The notes under the pieces were generated by a model. That model worked only from the letters and a program-made list of their open reading frames with translations. It made no database searches and was not told where the DNA came from. Of a DNA stretch of 64,000 nt, positions 24,375 through 34,010 are shown one piece after another (the stretch's first letter is position 1; each line of letters opens with the position of its first letter). The DNA is from Bradyrhizobium sp. (GTDB lineage: Bacteria; Pseudomonadota; Alphaproteobacteria; Rhizobiales; Xanthobacteraceae): positions 620,001 to 684,000 of the forward strand of contig NZ_JALHLP010000001.1 in NCBI RefSeq assembly GCF_022844465.1, in the 5' to 3' direction. Made by a program: the position numbers and the translations under genes.

Positions 24375-25259
24375 ATGGCTTTTTTTCGGCGCGAACCCAG
24401 CCCGGTCGCGCGCTTTGAGGGTGCGTTGAGAGACAGGCTGGCGGCGCGTCAGAAGCTGGCTGGCCGGTTGCGTACCGCGGAGGCGGAACTTGGAGAAAAG
24501 CGCGCCGCGGCCGAACGGCTGGCGGTGGCCGGCGCCGCCAACGCCCGGCTTGACCGGGCCGAAGCCAGCATGCGCGCGGTCGAAAGCCATGCCAAGACGC
24601 TCGCCGCCGCGCTGGCCGAATGCGACGAACAGGTCGCCGCGGCCGAGCGCGCGCTCGCTGACGCCATCGCTCAGCGCGACCGCAACCTGGTGGCCGACGA
24701 GATCGAGGCGATGGCCGCCGCGATCGAGCGGGCTGCGCCCGGGTTCGAGGCCGGCGCCGCCACGCTGATCGAGTCCGTCACCAAACGCTCGACGACCATG
24801 CCGGAAGCAACGAGGTTCTCGACGACCGTGGACGCCATGCGTCGCGAGGTTCTCTCGGCCGTGGAACTGGTATGCTGGGAACTGCGGTCCGCGGCGGTGC
24901 ATGCGCGCGCGGGCAATGCCAACGTCGCCTGCGACGCGCCCTCGGAGTCCGAGCAGCCGCCATTGGCGGAGATCGAGCGGCAATTGATCTACACACTGCA
25001 TCCCTTGCTCTGGCGCGAGGGCGGCGAGGTGACCAGGGTTCCCGCCTTCGCCCTGGTTGGGTTGCCGAAGGCGCTGCTGCCCACCGCGCTGCGGCATCAG
25101 CATGTGGACCATCTCAACGCCAGGCGGGTGCAGACCCTGATGCACCTCCACGGTAGCGAAGGGCTGGTGGGCGACCCGCAATATGACGAGCTCCAGCCCG
25201 TCGATCTCGATGCCCTCATCGCCGCCGAGAAGCCGGACGCCCAGGTCGATGTGGCGTGA
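24375..25259 (+). CDS. coiled-coil protein of unknown function
   Basis: A 294-residue cytoplasmic protein. Start ATG at 24375 with GAGGAGA seven bases upstream. Residues about 15-115 are strongly heptad-like and rich in Ala, Arg and Glu (ARQKLAGRLRTAEAELGEKR, ESHAKTLAAALAECDEQVAA), typical of a long coiled coil. The C-terminal 90 residues (IERQLIYTLHPLLWREGGEV, HVDHLNARRVQTLMHLHGSE) could be a small globular domain. I do not recognise a family. The stop overlaps a GTG that could open the following TenA gene, so the two may be co-translated, but no functional link is clear. Confidence 0.75.
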   Translation: MAFFRREPSPVARFEGALRDRLAARQKLAGRLRTAEAELGEKRAAAERLAVAGAANARLDRAEASMRAVESHAKTLAAALAECDEQVAAAERALADAIAQRDRNLVADEIEAMAAAIERAAPGFEAGAATLIESVTKRSTTMPEATRFSTTVDAMRREVLSAVELVCWELRSAAVHARAGNANVACDAPSESEQPPLAEIERQLIYTLHPLLWREGGEVTRVPAFALVGLPKALLPTALRHQHVDHLNARRVQTLMHLHGSEGLVGDPQYDELQPVDLDALIAAEKPDAQVDVA

Positions 25260-25315
25260 ATCCGCAAGCCTTCTCCGCTACAGATGAATCGAGAAGGCAA
25301 CTGCGGGAAAAGATC

Positions 25316-25984
25316 ATGGGCTTCTTCGAACGATTGAAGGCGGCGACCGCCGCCGAGTGGCGGACCTACACCGAACATCCTTTCACCGACGGGCTGGCGG
25401 ACGGTTCGCTCAGCGAGGCGGCGTTTCGTCGCTACCTCGTTCAGGACTATTTGTTCCTCATCGAGTTTGCCCGCGCCTATGCGCTCGCCGCCTACAAGTC
25501 GCCCACGCTCGATGACATGCGCGAGGCGGCCGGCGGCATCTCGGCCATTCTCGACGTCGAGATGAAGCTGCATGTGAAGCTCTGCGCCGGCTGGGGACTG
25601 TCCGCCGCCGATCTTGAAAAGGCGCAGCCGGCCATGGAGATGCTGGCCTACACGCGCTACGTGCTCGATGCCGGCATGCGCGGCGACCTGCTGGCGCTGA
25701 AGGTGGCGCTGGCGCCGTGCGTGATCGGCTATGCCGAGATCGCGACCCGGCTCGCAGCACACCGCAACGCGCAGTCGGCAACCAATCCCTACCGGGTCTG
25801 GATCGCCGAATATGCCGGGGCGCCCTACCAGGAGGTCGCGGCGAGATCGCGGACCCACATGGAAGCGCTCGCCGAACGCTACGCCACTCCGGCGCGCGAG
25901 GCCGAACTGATCGCGATCTTCAGGGAAGCCACCCGGCTTGAAGCCGACTTCTGGGAAATGGGCTGGCGCGCCGGGGCGCGCTAA
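25316..25984 (+). CDS. tenA: TenA-family thiaminase II / aminopyrimidine aminohydrolase-like
   Basis: A 222-residue all-helical TenA protein. The ATG at 25316 (MGFFERLKAATAAEWRTYTE) matches the usual N-terminus; an in-frame GTG at 25256 overlaps the upstream stop and would add 20 residues. Active-site positions of TenA are present: D44-Y45 in VQDYLFL, nucleophile C134 in LAPCVIGYAEIA, and E214 in FWEMGW. TenA proteins hydrolyse amino-pyrimidine breakdown products to salvage the HMP part of thiamin. No THI-box riboswitch was recognised upstream and no other thi genes are near, so the salvage role rests on family knowledge. Confidence 0.9.
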   Translation: MGFFERLKAATAAEWRTYTEHPFTDGLADGSLSEAAFRRYLVQDYLFLIEFARAYALAAYKSPTLDDMREAAGGISAILDVEMKLHVKLCAGWGLSAADLEKAQPAMEMLAYTRYVLDAGMRGDLLALKVALAPCVIGYAEIATRLAAHRNAQSATNPYRVWIAEYAGAPYQEVAARSRTHMEALAERYATPAREAELIAIFREATRLEADFWEMGWRAGAR

Positions 25985-26045
25985 AGCGCGCGACGTGACT
26001 GGAACACGCCGCTTGGGCAGCCCGAAGCGGCATCGGTCATTCAGC

Positions 26046-28214
26046 TCACAGCAATCCGGCGCCGCGGGCCCATTTGTACTTGGCGCCGAGCACCTCGACC
26101 GGCATTTCGGTCGAATAGGCATAGGCCGGGATGCCGTTCTGGTAGAGATATTCGGCCGCTTCCTCGACCTCGACGTCGCCGGCGAGCGAGGCGACGATCG
26201 GCTTGACAAAGCCCTTGGCCTCCATCTCCTTCTTCACCTCGACCATATTGCGGGCAAACACCATCGGCGGCGTGACGATGGTGTGCCAGTAGCCAAGGAT
26301 TAGCGCGTGAATCCGCTCATCCGAAAGGCCGAGCTTGACCGTGTTGACATAGGTGATCGGCGGCTCGCCGCCGGTGATGTCGACCGGGTTGCCGGCCGCG
26401 CCGAACGGCGGAATGAATTTCCTGAACGCCGCGTCGAGGTCGGGCGGCATCGCCATCAGCGACAGGCCGTTGTCGATCACGGAATCCGACAACAGCACGC
26501 CGGAGCCGCCGGCGCCGGTGATGATCAGGATGTTCTCGCCCTTGGGCGTCGGCAGCACCGGCACGCCGCGGGCGAATTCGAGCAATTGCCGCAGGCTGCG
26601 CGCCCGGATCACGCCGGACTGCGCGAACACGTCCTCGTAGATCTTGTCGTTGCCGGCGAGCGCGCCGGTATGCGACGACGCCGCCTTGGCGCCGGCCGAG
26701 GTGCGGCCGGCCTTGAGCACGATCACCGGCTTCTTCTTGGAGACGCGCTTGGCGGCCTCGGCGAAGGCGCGGCCGTCCTTCAGGTCCTCGCAGTGCTGCG
26801 CGATCAGGTTGGTGTTGGGATCCTGTTCGAAGAACGCCAGCAGGTCGTCCTCGTCGATATCCGACTTGTTGCCGAGCCCGACGATCGCGGAGACGCCCAT
26901 CTTGGCGGAGCGCGAGAAGCCGATGATCGCCATGCCGATGCCGCCGGATTGCGACGACAGCGCCGCGTGGCCCTTGACGTCATAGGCGGTGCAGAACGTG
27001 GCGCAGAGATTGGCGTGGGTATAGTAGAAGCCGTAGATGTTCGGCCCCATCAGGCGCACATTGTACTTCTTGCCGATCTCGACAATCTCGTCCTGCAGTT
27101 CCGGCGCGCCGGCTTCGGCGAAGCCCGAGGGAATCAGGACGGCGCCGGGAATCTTCTTCTCGCCGCATTCGACCAGCGCGCCCGCCACCAGCTTGGCGGG
27201 AATCGCAAACACCGCGGTGTCGATCACGCCAGGCACGTCCTTGACGCTCTTGTAGGCCTTGTAGCCGAGAATGTCGGCGGCCTTGGGGTGGATCGGATAG
27301 ATTTCGCCCTTGTAGCCGCCATTGATCAGGTTCTTCATCACGGAGTTGCCGATCTTGCCGTCCTCGGCGGAAGCCCCGATCACGGCGACAGCCTTCGGCT
27401 GCATGATGCGGCTCATCGCGGCGACGATTTCATCGGTTGGGCGCGGCGCCGGGCGCGGCCTGTAGTCGAAATCGACGACGATGCGCACGTCGGCGGCGAT
27501 CGCGTCCTTTTTGGTGGCGAATACCGGGTTGAGATCGAGTTCGACGATTTCAGGAAAGTCGCTGACCAGCTGCGACACCTTGACGATGATGTCGGCCAGC
27601 GCGTCGCGGCTGACCGGATCGCCGCCGCGCACGCCTTTCAGCATCTCGTGGGCCTGGATGCCATCCAGCATCGACAACGCATCCTGCCTGGTCGCCGGCG
27701 CGAGTCGGAAGGTGATGTCCTTCAGTATCTCCACCAGGACGCCACCGAGACCGAACGCCACCAGCTTGCCGAAAGAGTTGTCGGTGATCGAGCCGACGAT
27801 GACTTCGGTGCCTCCCGTCAGCATCTGCTGGACCTGGATGCCCTCGATCCTGGCGTCGGCCTTGTACTTTTTCGCGCTCGCCATGATCGCATCGAAGCTT
27901 TTTTCAGCATCGGCGGCGCTTTTCACGCCGACGATGACGCCACCCGCCTCGGTCTTGTGGAGGATGTCGGGCGAGACGATTTTCATGACGACGGGAAAAC
28001 CCATCGCGGCTGCAATCTTCGCGGCTTCGGCGGCCGACTTGGCCACGCCTTCGCTCGGAACCGGGATGCCATAGGCATCGCAAACCAGCTTGCCTTCCGG
28101 CGCTGTCAGGCTGCTGCGCTTGCCCGCCTTGACCGCGTCCAGCACCCGACGGACCGCATCTTTCGACGCCGCCCCCACGCCATCCTTGCGCGCCGTCTCT
28201 GCAGAATTTGACAT
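26046..28214 (-). CDS. NDP-forming acyl-CoA synthetase, fused subunits
   Basis: A 722-residue single-chain acid-CoA ligase (ADP-forming type). Order: ATP-grasp (about 30-250; GFPVVMKIVSPDILHKTEAGG at 72 on), CoA-binding Rossmann (265-400; AVAVIGASAEDGKIGNSVMK), then succinyl-CoA-ligase-like domain with phosphohistidine H515 in SSHTGALAG. The beta-like part comes first, a known permutation of this family. It interconverts acyl-CoA + ADP + Pi with acid + ATP. It is divergent from a GntR regulator and adjacent to oxc/frc, so oxalate, formate or another short acid activation is plausible; substrate not proven. Strong AGGAGGAGC site; operator site at 28240. Confidence 0.9.
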   Translation of the reverse strand: MSNSAETARKDGVGAASKDAVRRVLDAVKAGKRSSLTAPEGKLVCDAYGIPVPSEGVAKSAAEAAKIAAAMGFPVVMKIVSPDILHKTEAGGVIVGVKSAADAEKSFDAIMASAKKYKADARIEGIQVQQMLTGGTEVIVGSITDNSFGKLVAFGLGGVLVEILKDITFRLAPATRQDALSMLDGIQAHEMLKGVRGGDPVSRDALADIIVKVSQLVSDFPEIVELDLNPVFATKKDAIAADVRIVVDFDYRPRPAPRPTDEIVAAMSRIMQPKAVAVIGASAEDGKIGNSVMKNLINGGYKGEIYPIHPKAADILGYKAYKSVKDVPGVIDTAVFAIPAKLVAGALVECGEKKIPGAVLIPSGFAEAGAPELQDEIVEIGKKYNVRLMGPNIYGFYYTHANLCATFCTAYDVKGHAALSSQSGGIGMAIIGFSRSAKMGVSAIVGLGNKSDIDEDDLLAFFEQDPNTNLIAQHCEDLKDGRAFAEAAKRVSKKKPVIVLKAGRTSAGAKAASSHTGALAGNDKIYEDVFAQSGVIRARSLRQLLEFARGVPVLPTPKGENILIITGAGGSGVLLSDSVIDNGLSLMAMPPDLDAAFRKFIPPFGAAGNPVDITGGEPPITYVNTVKLGLSDERIHALILGYWHTIVTPPMVFARNMVEVKKEMEAKGFVKPIVASLAGDVEVEEAAEYLYQNGIPAYAYSTEMPVEVLGAKYKWARGAGLL

Positions 28215-28239
28215 GGGCTCCTCCTGAGGCTGGTTTTTA

Positions 28240-28256
28240 TGGCATTTGGTATGCCA
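28240..28256. promoter_or_regulatory. operator copy 1 (TGGCATTTGGTATGCCA)
   Basis: Arms TGGCAT and ATGCCA flank TTGGT; the inner decamer TGGTATGCCA is also nearly palindromic around a GTATGC core, as expected for GntR-family operators. It ends 25 bases upstream of the acyl-CoA synthetase start. A minus-strand TTGACA (28272-28267) lies 10 bases upstream, so a bound protein would overlap the promoter. Identical to copy 2. Confidence 0.8.
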
Positions 28257-28321
28257 GAAAAGAGATTGTCAAGACAAGCCCTTGCAGAGAAACGTTGGAA
28301 AACAAGGCCAACTTGACACTG

Positions 28322-28338
28322 TGGCATTTGGTATGCCA
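28322..28338. promoter_or_regulatory. operator copy 2 (TGGCATTTGGTATGCCA)
   Basis: Exact second copy of the 17-bp element, 82 bases from copy 1 and 56 bases before the GntR start. A TTGACA (28313-28318) stands three bases upstream, so the element would occupy the -35/-10 spacer of the regulator promoter. This placement predicts negative autoregulation. Confidence 0.8.
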
Positions 28339-28394
28339 AAAATCTTGCGGTTGTTATCTGCTAGCAAGAGCCTCCCATACGGAGGAGACGCGTC

Positions 28395-29126
28395 GTGCCC
28401 GCACCCAAGCAAACCAAGGCGCCGCCTGTCATGGCTGAGGCTGATATCGCGATCGTCCGGATTGCACCCGAGACGAGCTTCAAGAACAAGGCCTATGAGG
28501 CCTTGAAGGAAGCCATCCTCAAGATGGACATCTATGCCACGCCCGAGCAGGTGATGCTCGACGAGCGCGCGTTGTCCGAACGCCTCGGCGTCAGCCGCAC
28601 CCCCATCCGCGAAGCCATCGCGATGCTGGAGCAGGACGGCTTCGTCAAGACCGTGCCACGCCGCGGCATCGTCGTGGTCCGCCGCACCAAGACCGAGATC
28701 GTCGACATGATCCGCGCCTGGGCCGCGCTCGAGAGCATGGCCGCGCGCCTGATCACGACCACGGCGCGCAAGAAGGACATCTCGGCGCTGCGCGATTTCT
28801 TCAAGGACTTCGGCAAGGACCGGCTGCCGCAGAATCACGTCGAGGAATATTCCAGGGCCAACATCGCCTTTCACCAGGCGCTGATCTCGCTCTCGGAGTC
28901 GCCGGTGCTGGTCGACATGACCAACGACATCCTGCTGCATGTGCGCGGCTACCGGCAATTGACCATCGGGCGGACCGACCGCACCGCAACCTCGCTCCCC
29001 GAGCATATGGCGATCATCGAGGCGCTGGAGGCGCGCGATACCGAACTGGCGGAGAAGCGCGCGCGCGACCACACGCTGGGCCTCGCCGCCTATGTCGAGG
29101 CGCACGGGCAAGAACTGTTCACCTGA
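28395..29126 (+). CDS. GntR-family transcriptional regulator, FadR/FCD subgroup
   Basis: A 243-residue repressor-type regulator starting at a GTG after GGAGGAGACGCGTC. Winged HTH at about 28-95 ([48 protein letters not shown]); FCD ligand domain about 100-225 with [13 protein letters not shown], the metal/ligand histidines in [19 protein letters not shown] and [17 protein letters not shown] domains bind small carboxylates through a metal, so oxalate, formate or an acyl-CoA derived acid is a sensible effector. Two identical 17-bp palindromes lie in its promoter region, with related copies near the TTT and CBS genes. It is followed 64 bases later by oxc. Confidence 0.93.
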   Translation: MPAPKQTKAPPVMAEADIAIVRIAPETSFKNKAYEALKEAILKMDIYATPEQVMLDERALSERLGVSRTPIREAIAMLEQDGFVKTVPRRGIVVVRRTKTEIVDMIRAWAALESMAARLITTTARKKDISALRDFFKDFGKDRLPQNHVEEYSRANIAFHQALISLSESPVLVDMTNDILLHVRGYRQLTIGRTDRTATSLPEHMAIIEALEARDTELAEKRARDHTLGLAAYVEAHGQELFT

Positions 29127-29190
29127 AGCAGCGTCGCTGCCGGAACGATCAATTCGTCCGAACAAAAAAACGATCCGGGAGATGGAGCCG

Positions 29191-30921
29191 ATGCCTGACA
29201 TTGCAACGAAGTCCGAGGCGCAAGGCACCGAGCAGGAATTGACGGACGGCTTTCATCTCGTCATCGACGCGCTCAAGCTCAACGGCATCAACACCATCTA
29301 CGGCGTGCCGGGCATCCCGATCACCGATCTCGGACGGATGATGCAGGCCGCGGGGATTCGCGTGTTGTCGTTCCGCCACGAGCAGAATGCGGGCTACGCC
29401 GCGTCGATCGCCGGCTACCTGACCAAGAAGCCCGGCGTCTGCCTCACCGTCTCGGCGCCCGGCTTCCTCAATGGCCTGACCGCGCTCGCCCACGCCACCA
29501 CCAACTGCTTTCCGATGATCCTGATCTCGGGCTCGTCCGAGCGCGAAATTGTCGATCTGCAGCAAGGCGATTATGAGGAAATGGATCAGCTGGCGATCGC
29601 CAAGCCGCTCTGCAAGGCGGCGTTCCGCGTCCTGCATGCGGCCGACATCGGCATCGGTTTCGCACGCGCGATCCGCGCCGCGCTCTCGGGGCGGCCCGGC
29701 GGCGTCTATCTCGACCTGCCGGCGAAACTCTTTGGCCAGGTGATTGACGCCGACGTCGGGGCGAGATCGCTGGTGAAGGTGATCGACGCAGCGCCCGCCC
29801 AGATCCCGGCGCCTTCGGCGGTCCGGCGCGCGCTCGACGTGCTCAAGGGCGCCAAGCGTCCCCTCATCATCCTCGGCAAGGGCGCAGCCTACGCGCAGGC
29901 CGACGACGATATCCGCGCCTTCGTCGAGAAGAGCGGCGCACCGTTTCTGCAGATGAGCATGGCCAAGGGCCTGTTGCCGGACACCCATGCGCAGTCGGCC
30001 GGCGCGGCGCGCTCGACCGTGCTGAAGGACGCCGACGTCGTGATGTTGATCGGCGCCCGCCTCAACTGGCTGCTCTCCCACGGCAAGGGCAAGACCTGGG
30101 GCGACGCGCCAAAGAAGTTCGTCCAGATCGACATCGAGCCCAGGGAAATGGATTCGAACGTCGAGATCGTGGCCCCCGTGGTCGGCGATATCGGCTCCTG
30201 CGTCGCCGCCCTGCTCGAAGGCATGGGCGGCGGCTGGCCCGCCGCGCCCGCCGACTGGGTGAAAACCGTCATCAGCAAGCGCGACGACAACGTTGCAAAG
30301 ATGGCGCCGAAGCTGATGAGCAACGCCTCGCCGATGGATTATCACGGCGCGCTGGGCGCGCTGCGCACCATCATCCGGGAGCGGCCCGACGCGATCCTGG
30401 TCAACGAGGGCGCCAATACGCTCGACCTTGCCCGCGGCGTCATCGACATGTACCAGCCGCGCAAGCGGCTCGACGTCGGCACCTGGGGCGTGATGGGCAT
30501 CGGCATGGGCTACGCGATCGCGGCTGCGGTCGAAACCGGCAAGCCGGTGCTGGCGGTCGAAGGCGACTCGGCCTTCGGCTTCTCCGGCATGGAGATCGAG
30601 ACCATCTGCCGGTACCGGCTGCCGATCTGCATCGTCGTCTTCAACAATGACGGCATCTATCGCGGCACCGACGTCAATCCGGCCGGCGCCGACCCCGCCA
30701 CCACCGTGTTCGTCAAGGGCTCGCGCTACGACAAGATGATGGAGGCCTTCGGCGGCGTCGGCGTCAATGCGACCTCGCCCGACGAGTTGAAGCGCGCCGT
30801 CAACGAAGCGATGGATTCCGGCAGGCCAACACTGATCAACGCGGTGATCGACCCGGCGGCCGGCTCGGAGAGCGGCCGCATCGGCAACCTCAACCCGCAA
30901 AGCGCTCTGAAGAAGAAATGA
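29191..30921 (+). CDS. oxc: oxalyl-CoA decarboxylase
   Basis: A 576-residue ThDP enzyme converting oxalyl-CoA to formyl-CoA and CO2. ATG at 29191 preferred ([10 protein letters not shown]); 29182 is a possible alternative. The ThDP-activating glutamate E64 is in [28 protein letters not shown] and [19 protein letters not shown] precede and follow. The pyrophosphate motif is [20 protein letters not shown] with NNDGIYRG. Length agrees with Oxalobacter Oxc (about 568). It is downstream of the GntR regulator and upstream of frc, separated from it by a palindromic repeat. Cytoplasmic. Confidence 0.96.
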   Translation: MPDIATKSEAQGTEQELTDGFHLVIDALKLNGINTIYGVPGIPITDLGRMMQAAGIRVLSFRHEQNAGYAASIAGYLTKKPGVCLTVSAPGFLNGLTALAHATTNCFPMILISGSSEREIVDLQQGDYEEMDQLAIAKPLCKAAFRVLHAADIGIGFARAIRAALSGRPGGVYLDLPAKLFGQVIDADVGARSLVKVIDAAPAQIPAPSAVRRALDVLKGAKRPLIILGKGAAYAQADDDIRAFVEKSGAPFLQMSMAKGLLPDTHAQSAGAARSTVLKDADVVMLIGARLNWLLSHGKGKTWGDAPKKFVQIDIEPREMDSNVEIVAPVVGDIGSCVAALLEGMGGGWPAAPADWVKTVISKRDDNVAKMAPKLMSNASPMDYHGALGALRTIIRERPDAILVNEGANTLDLARGVIDMYQPRKRLDVGTWGVMGIGMGYAIAAAVETGKPVLAVEGDSAFGFSGMEIETICRYRLPICIVVFNNDGIYRGTDVNPAGADPATTVFVKGSRYDKMMEAFGGVGVNATSPDELKRAVNEAMDSGRPTLINAVIDPAAGSESGRIGNLNPQSALKKK

Positions 30922-30938
30922 ACCATCAACCCATCGGT

Positions 30939-31049
30939 GTCATTCCCCGCGCAGGCGGGGAATCCAGTAGCCACCAGACTATCGTTGACGAAGGCTGTGC
31001 CCGACTGAACCGACGGTGATTACTGGATGCCCGCCTTCGCGGGCATGAC
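30939..31049. repeat. paired inverted palindromic repeat between oxc and frc
   Basis: Two arms in opposite orientation (30939-30969 and 31021-31049) share GTCAT-CCCGC-GGCGGG-ATCCAGTA, each also forming its own hairpin (TTCCCCGC-GCA-GGCGGGGAA and ATGCCCGC-CTTC-GCGGGCAT). About 51 bases separate them. This is a common extragenic palindrome type in Bradyrhizobium-like genomes. It begins 18 bases after oxc and ends 29 before frc, so it may reduce or stabilise the transcript between the two genes. Confidence 0.8.
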
Positions 31050-31077
31050 GGCGACAGATAGCAAACGGAGAATGAAT

Positions 31078-32355
31078 ATGTCTAAGGCGCTCACGGGCGT
31101 TCGTATCCTCGATTTCACCCACGTCCAGTCGGGACCGACCTGCACGCAATTGCTGGCCTGGTTCGGCGCCGACGTGATCAAGGTCGAGCGTCCCGGCGTC
31201 GGCGACATCACCCGCGGCCAGCTGCAGGACATCCCGAATGTGGACAGCCTGTACTTCACCATGCTCAATCACAACAAGCGTTCGATCACGCTTGACACCA
31301 AGAATCCGAAGGGCAAGGAAGTCCTGACCGCGCTGATCAAGAGCTGCGATGTGCTGGTGGAAAATTTCGGCCCCGGCGTGCTCGACCGCATGGGTTTTCC
31401 CTGGGAGAAGATCCAGAGCATCAATCCGAAGATGATCGTGGCCTCGATCAAGGGTTTCGGTCCCGGACCGTATGAGGATTGCAAGGTGTACGAGAACGTC
31501 GCGCAGTGCACCGGCGGCGCGGCCTCAACCACCGGCTTCCGCGACGGGCTGCCGCTGGTCACCGGCGCGCAGATCGGCGACAGCGGCACCGGCCTGCATC
31601 TGGCGCTCGGCATCGTCGCCGCGCTCTACCAGCGCACGGTCACCGGCCGCGGCCAGAAGGTCACCGCCGCAATGCAGGACGGCGTGCTCAACCTCGCCCG
31701 CGTCAAGCTGCGCGACCAGCAGCGCCTCGCCCATGGCCCGCTCAAGGAATACAGCCAGTACGGCGAGGGCATTCCGTTCGGCGACGCGGTGCCGCGCGCC
31801 GGCAACGATTCCGGCGGCGGCCAGCCCGGCCGCATCCTCAAATGCAAGGGCTGGGAGACCGATCCCAACGCCTACATCTATTTCATCACCCAGGCGCCGG
31901 TGTGGGAAAAGATCTGCGACGTGATCGGCGAACCCGGCTGGAAGATTCATCCCGACTACGCCAAGCCCCCTGCCCGGCTGTCGCGGCTCAACGAAATCTT
32001 CGCCCGCATCGAGCAATGGACCATGACCAAGACCAAGTTCGAGGCGATGGAAATCCTCAACAAGGACGACATCCCCTGCGGCCCGATTCTCTCGATGAAG
32101 GAGATCGCGGAGGACCAGTCGCTGCGCGCCACCGGCACCGTGGTCGAGGTCGATCACCCCACCCGCGGCAAGTACCTGTCGGTCGGCAACCCGATCAAGA
32201 TGTCGGACTCACCGAGCGAGGTCACGAGATCCCCGCTGCTCGGCGAGCACACCGACGAGATCCTGCGCCAGGTTCTCGGCTTCTCCGACCATCAGGTGGC
32301 CGAGATTCACGATTCCGGCGCGCTTGATCCGCCGCGGAAGCAGGCGGCGGAATAA
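31078..32355 (+). CDS. frc: formyl-CoA:oxalate CoA-transferase
   Basis: A 425-residue class III CoA-transferase. ATG at 31078 has GGAG seven bases before; an in-frame ATG at 31072 is too close to that site. Catalytic Asp is D168 in [12 protein letters not shown], matching D169 of the Oxalobacter enzyme; the glycine loop is SGGGQPG; CoA-binding features [19 protein letters not shown] and [21 protein letters not shown] are present. Length equals known Frc (428). It moves CoA from formyl-CoA to oxalate, giving oxalyl-CoA for Oxc and free formate. The SGGGQPG loop and upstream oxc make Frc more likely than other CaiB/BaiF proteins. Confidence 0.95.
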   Translation: MSKALTGVRILDFTHVQSGPTCTQLLAWFGADVIKVERPGVGDITRGQLQDIPNVDSLYFTMLNHNKRSITLDTKNPKGKEVLTALIKSCDVLVENFGPGVLDRMGFPWEKIQSINPKMIVASIKGFGPGPYEDCKVYENVAQCTGGAASTTGFRDGLPLVTGAQIGDSGTGLHLALGIVAALYQRTVTGRGQKVTAAMQDGVLNLARVKLRDQQRLAHGPLKEYSQYGEGIPFGDAVPRAGNDSGGGQPGRILKCKGWETDPNAYIYFITQAPVWEKICDVIGEPGWKIHPDYAKPPARLSRLNEIFARIEQWTMTKTKFEAMEILNKDDIPCGPILSMKEIAEDQSLRATGTVVEVDHPTRGKYLSVGNPIKMSDSPSEVTRSPLLGEHTDEILRQVLGFSDHQVAEIHDSGALDPPRKQAAE

Positions 32356-32481
32356 CCCACCGGATACTGGGCAACCCGGCCGTCGCCGGATTTCTGGCGG
32401 CCTTGGTTCCCGTCGCAGCGCCGGCTGTTGTTTTCGTAGCGTTGCAAAACCGGGGGTTGTCGCCGGCAGAACCTGGCAGGC

Positions 32482-32498
32482 TGGCATCTGGCATGCCG
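32482..32498. promoter_or_regulatory. operator-like copy 3 (TGGCATCTGGCATGCCG)
   Basis: Matches 14 of 17 positions of copies 1 and 2, with one mismatch in the inverted arms. It is 87 bases upstream of copy 4, close to the 82-base spacing of copies 1 and 2. It lies 430 bases before the TTT binding-protein gene and 127 after frc. Confidence 0.6.
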
Positions 32499-32568
32499 TA
32501 CCGTTGTGGATGTCGGCCGGGAAAGTCGGGCGCCCGATTTCGATGAAGGGAAAAAACCATTTGCATCG

Positions 32569-32585
32569 TGGCATATCATATACAA
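32569..32585. promoter_or_regulatory. operator-like copy 4 (TGGCATATCATATACAA)
   Basis: A degenerate copy: left arm TGGCAT is perfect, right arm ATACAA fits ATACCA of copy 5 with one change. TTGCAT (32561-32566) lies two bases upstream and AAGAAT 17 bases after it, giving a plausible promoter with the element in the spacer, as at copies 2 and 5. It is 326 bases before the TTT gene. Confidence 0.5.
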
Positions 32586-32911
32586 GAATGCCGGGAACGG
32601 TGATGAGAATAACAAGAACGCGCGATTGGGATGGGCACGTGCAATCCGCAGGGGACCGCGGACGAAGAACGGCGGAGGGCGCGCGGCGCGCGCATGCGCG
32701 GCTGTCTCACTCGCGTCATCCCGGAACTGCAATTGGCCAAAGGAAGCGGATGCCGCGCAGGCGCACCTGCCGTACAACCCAAGCCTGCCGCGACCGAGAT
32801 CGAACAAACCTTGTAGCGTAACGATCGCTAGACCAAAGCCCGAGGATTGATCGGGATGAACCTGAAAGCCGGCAAAGACCGGCATCACCACAGCTCGACG
32901 GGAGAGAACAC

Positions 32912-33922
32912 ATGAAGCGTTCTGCAGAATTCGCATTGGCGACGATGGCCGCGCTGTACGCGGGCGCGATGGCGGCGCCGGCGCTGGCGGCGTGGGAGCC
33001 GGTGCGGCCGGTCGAGTTCATCGTTCCCGCCGGCACCGGCGGCGGCGCCGACCAGATGGCGCGCACCATCCAGGGCATCGTCACCAAGCACAATCTGATG
33101 AAGCAGCCGATGGTCGTCATCAACAAATCGGGCGGCGCCGGCGGCGAAGGCTTTCTCGACCTGAAGGCATCGGGCGGCAATCCGCACAAGATCATCATCA
33201 CGCTCTCCAACCTGTTCACCACTCCGCTTGCCACCGGCATTCCGTTCAGCTGGAAGGATCTCACGCCGGTTGCGATGCTGGCGCTCGACGAGTTCGTGCT
33301 CTGGGTCAACGCCGAGCAGCCGTTCAAGACGACGAAGGATTTCATCGCCGCCGTGAAGGCCGCGCCCGCGGGCACCATGAAGATGGGCGGCACCGGCTCG
33401 AAGCAGGAAGACCAGATTATCACCGTTGCGATCGAAAAGGCCGCCGGCGTCCGCTTCACCTACATTCCCTACAAGGGCGGCGGCGAAGTCGCGGTGCAGT
33501 TGGTCGGCAACCACGTCGAGTCGACTGTCAACAATCCAATCGAGGCGGTCGCGCAATGGCGCGGCGGCAAGCTGCGGCCGCTCTGCGTATTCGACGCCAA
33601 GCCGATGGCCTATGACGAGCCGATCGCCGACGGCAAGAGTTGGAAGGACATCCCGTCCTGCAAATCGCAGGGACTCGACATCGAATACCTGATGCTGCGC
33701 GGCATCTTCATGTCGCCCAGGGCCACCAAGGACCAGGTCGAGTATTACGTCGATCTTTTCAAGAAGGTTCGCGCCACCCCCGAATGGCTGGACTTCATGA
33801 AAAGCGGCGCCTTCAACACCACCTTCCTGACCGGGGCCGACTACGCCAAATGGGTCGAGATCGAGGAGAAGCGTCACGAAACCCTGATGAAGGACGCGGG
33901 CTTCCTCGCCACCGGGAACTGA
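32912..33922 (+). CDS. TTT-family (Bug/TctC) substrate-binding protein
   Basis: A 336-residue periplasmic binding protein of tripartite tricarboxylate transporters. Signal peptide about 1-27 (ending PALAAWEP); GGAGAG site before the ATG. Family features: PVEFIVPAGTGGGADQMARTIQGI, the ligand-loop region NKSGGAGGEGFLDLK, FTYIPYKGGGEVAVQLVGNHVEST and a C-terminal helix. Bug proteins bind carboxylates such as citrate, tartrate, phthalate or amino acids. The partner genes tctB/tctA follow. Given the operator copies upstream and oxc/frc next door, oxalate or a related small dicarboxylate is a reasonable substrate, as inference. Confidence 0.93.
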   Translation: MKRSAEFALATMAALYAGAMAAPALAAWEPVRPVEFIVPAGTGGGADQMARTIQGIVTKHNLMKQPMVVINKSGGAGGEGFLDLKASGGNPHKIIITLSNLFTTPLATGIPFSWKDLTPVAMLALDEFVLWVNAEQPFKTTKDFIAAVKAAPAGTMKMGGTGSKQEDQIITVAIEKAAGVRFTYIPYKGGGEVAVQLVGNHVESTVNNPIEAVAQWRGGKLRPLCVFDAKPMAYDEPIADGKSWKDIPSCKSQGLDIEYLMLRGIFMSPRATKDQVEYYVDLFKKVRATPEWLDFMKSGAFNTTFLTGADYAKWVEIEEKRHETLMKDAGFLATGN

Positions 33923-34010
33923 CCGGGCAAGCACGATCGGTCGCCAGCCCGGATCCACCGCCCCCTGAAGGGCGGCGCGTAGACCGCGCGCGCCGCCGCA
34001 TGGAGTTTCG

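Larger units (their letters stand above)
32356..32911. other. 556-base gap upstream of the TTT carrier genes
   Basis: It holds two operator-like elements (32482-32498 and 32569-32585) and a possible TTGCAT -35 box. From 32586 to 32911 there is a long leader-like stretch of about 320 bases; a 61-codon plus-strand frame at 32631-32816 has no recognisable product. No terminator with a T-run was seen after frc, so read-through into the TTT genes is possible. Confidence 0.5.

Noticed and set aside
25000..25316. Possible THI-box (TPP) riboswitch before tenA
   Set aside because: The region is coding sequence of the upstream gene and no CUGAGA-type core with the expected helices was recognised.
26307..28211. 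Plus-strand frame of 634 codons opposite the acyl-CoA synthetase
   Set aside because: No domain; the minus strand holds ATP-grasp, CoA-binding and phosphohistidine motifs.
30939..31049. CRISPR-like repeat pair
   Set aside because: Only two arms in inverted, not direct, orientation; no array and no cas genes.
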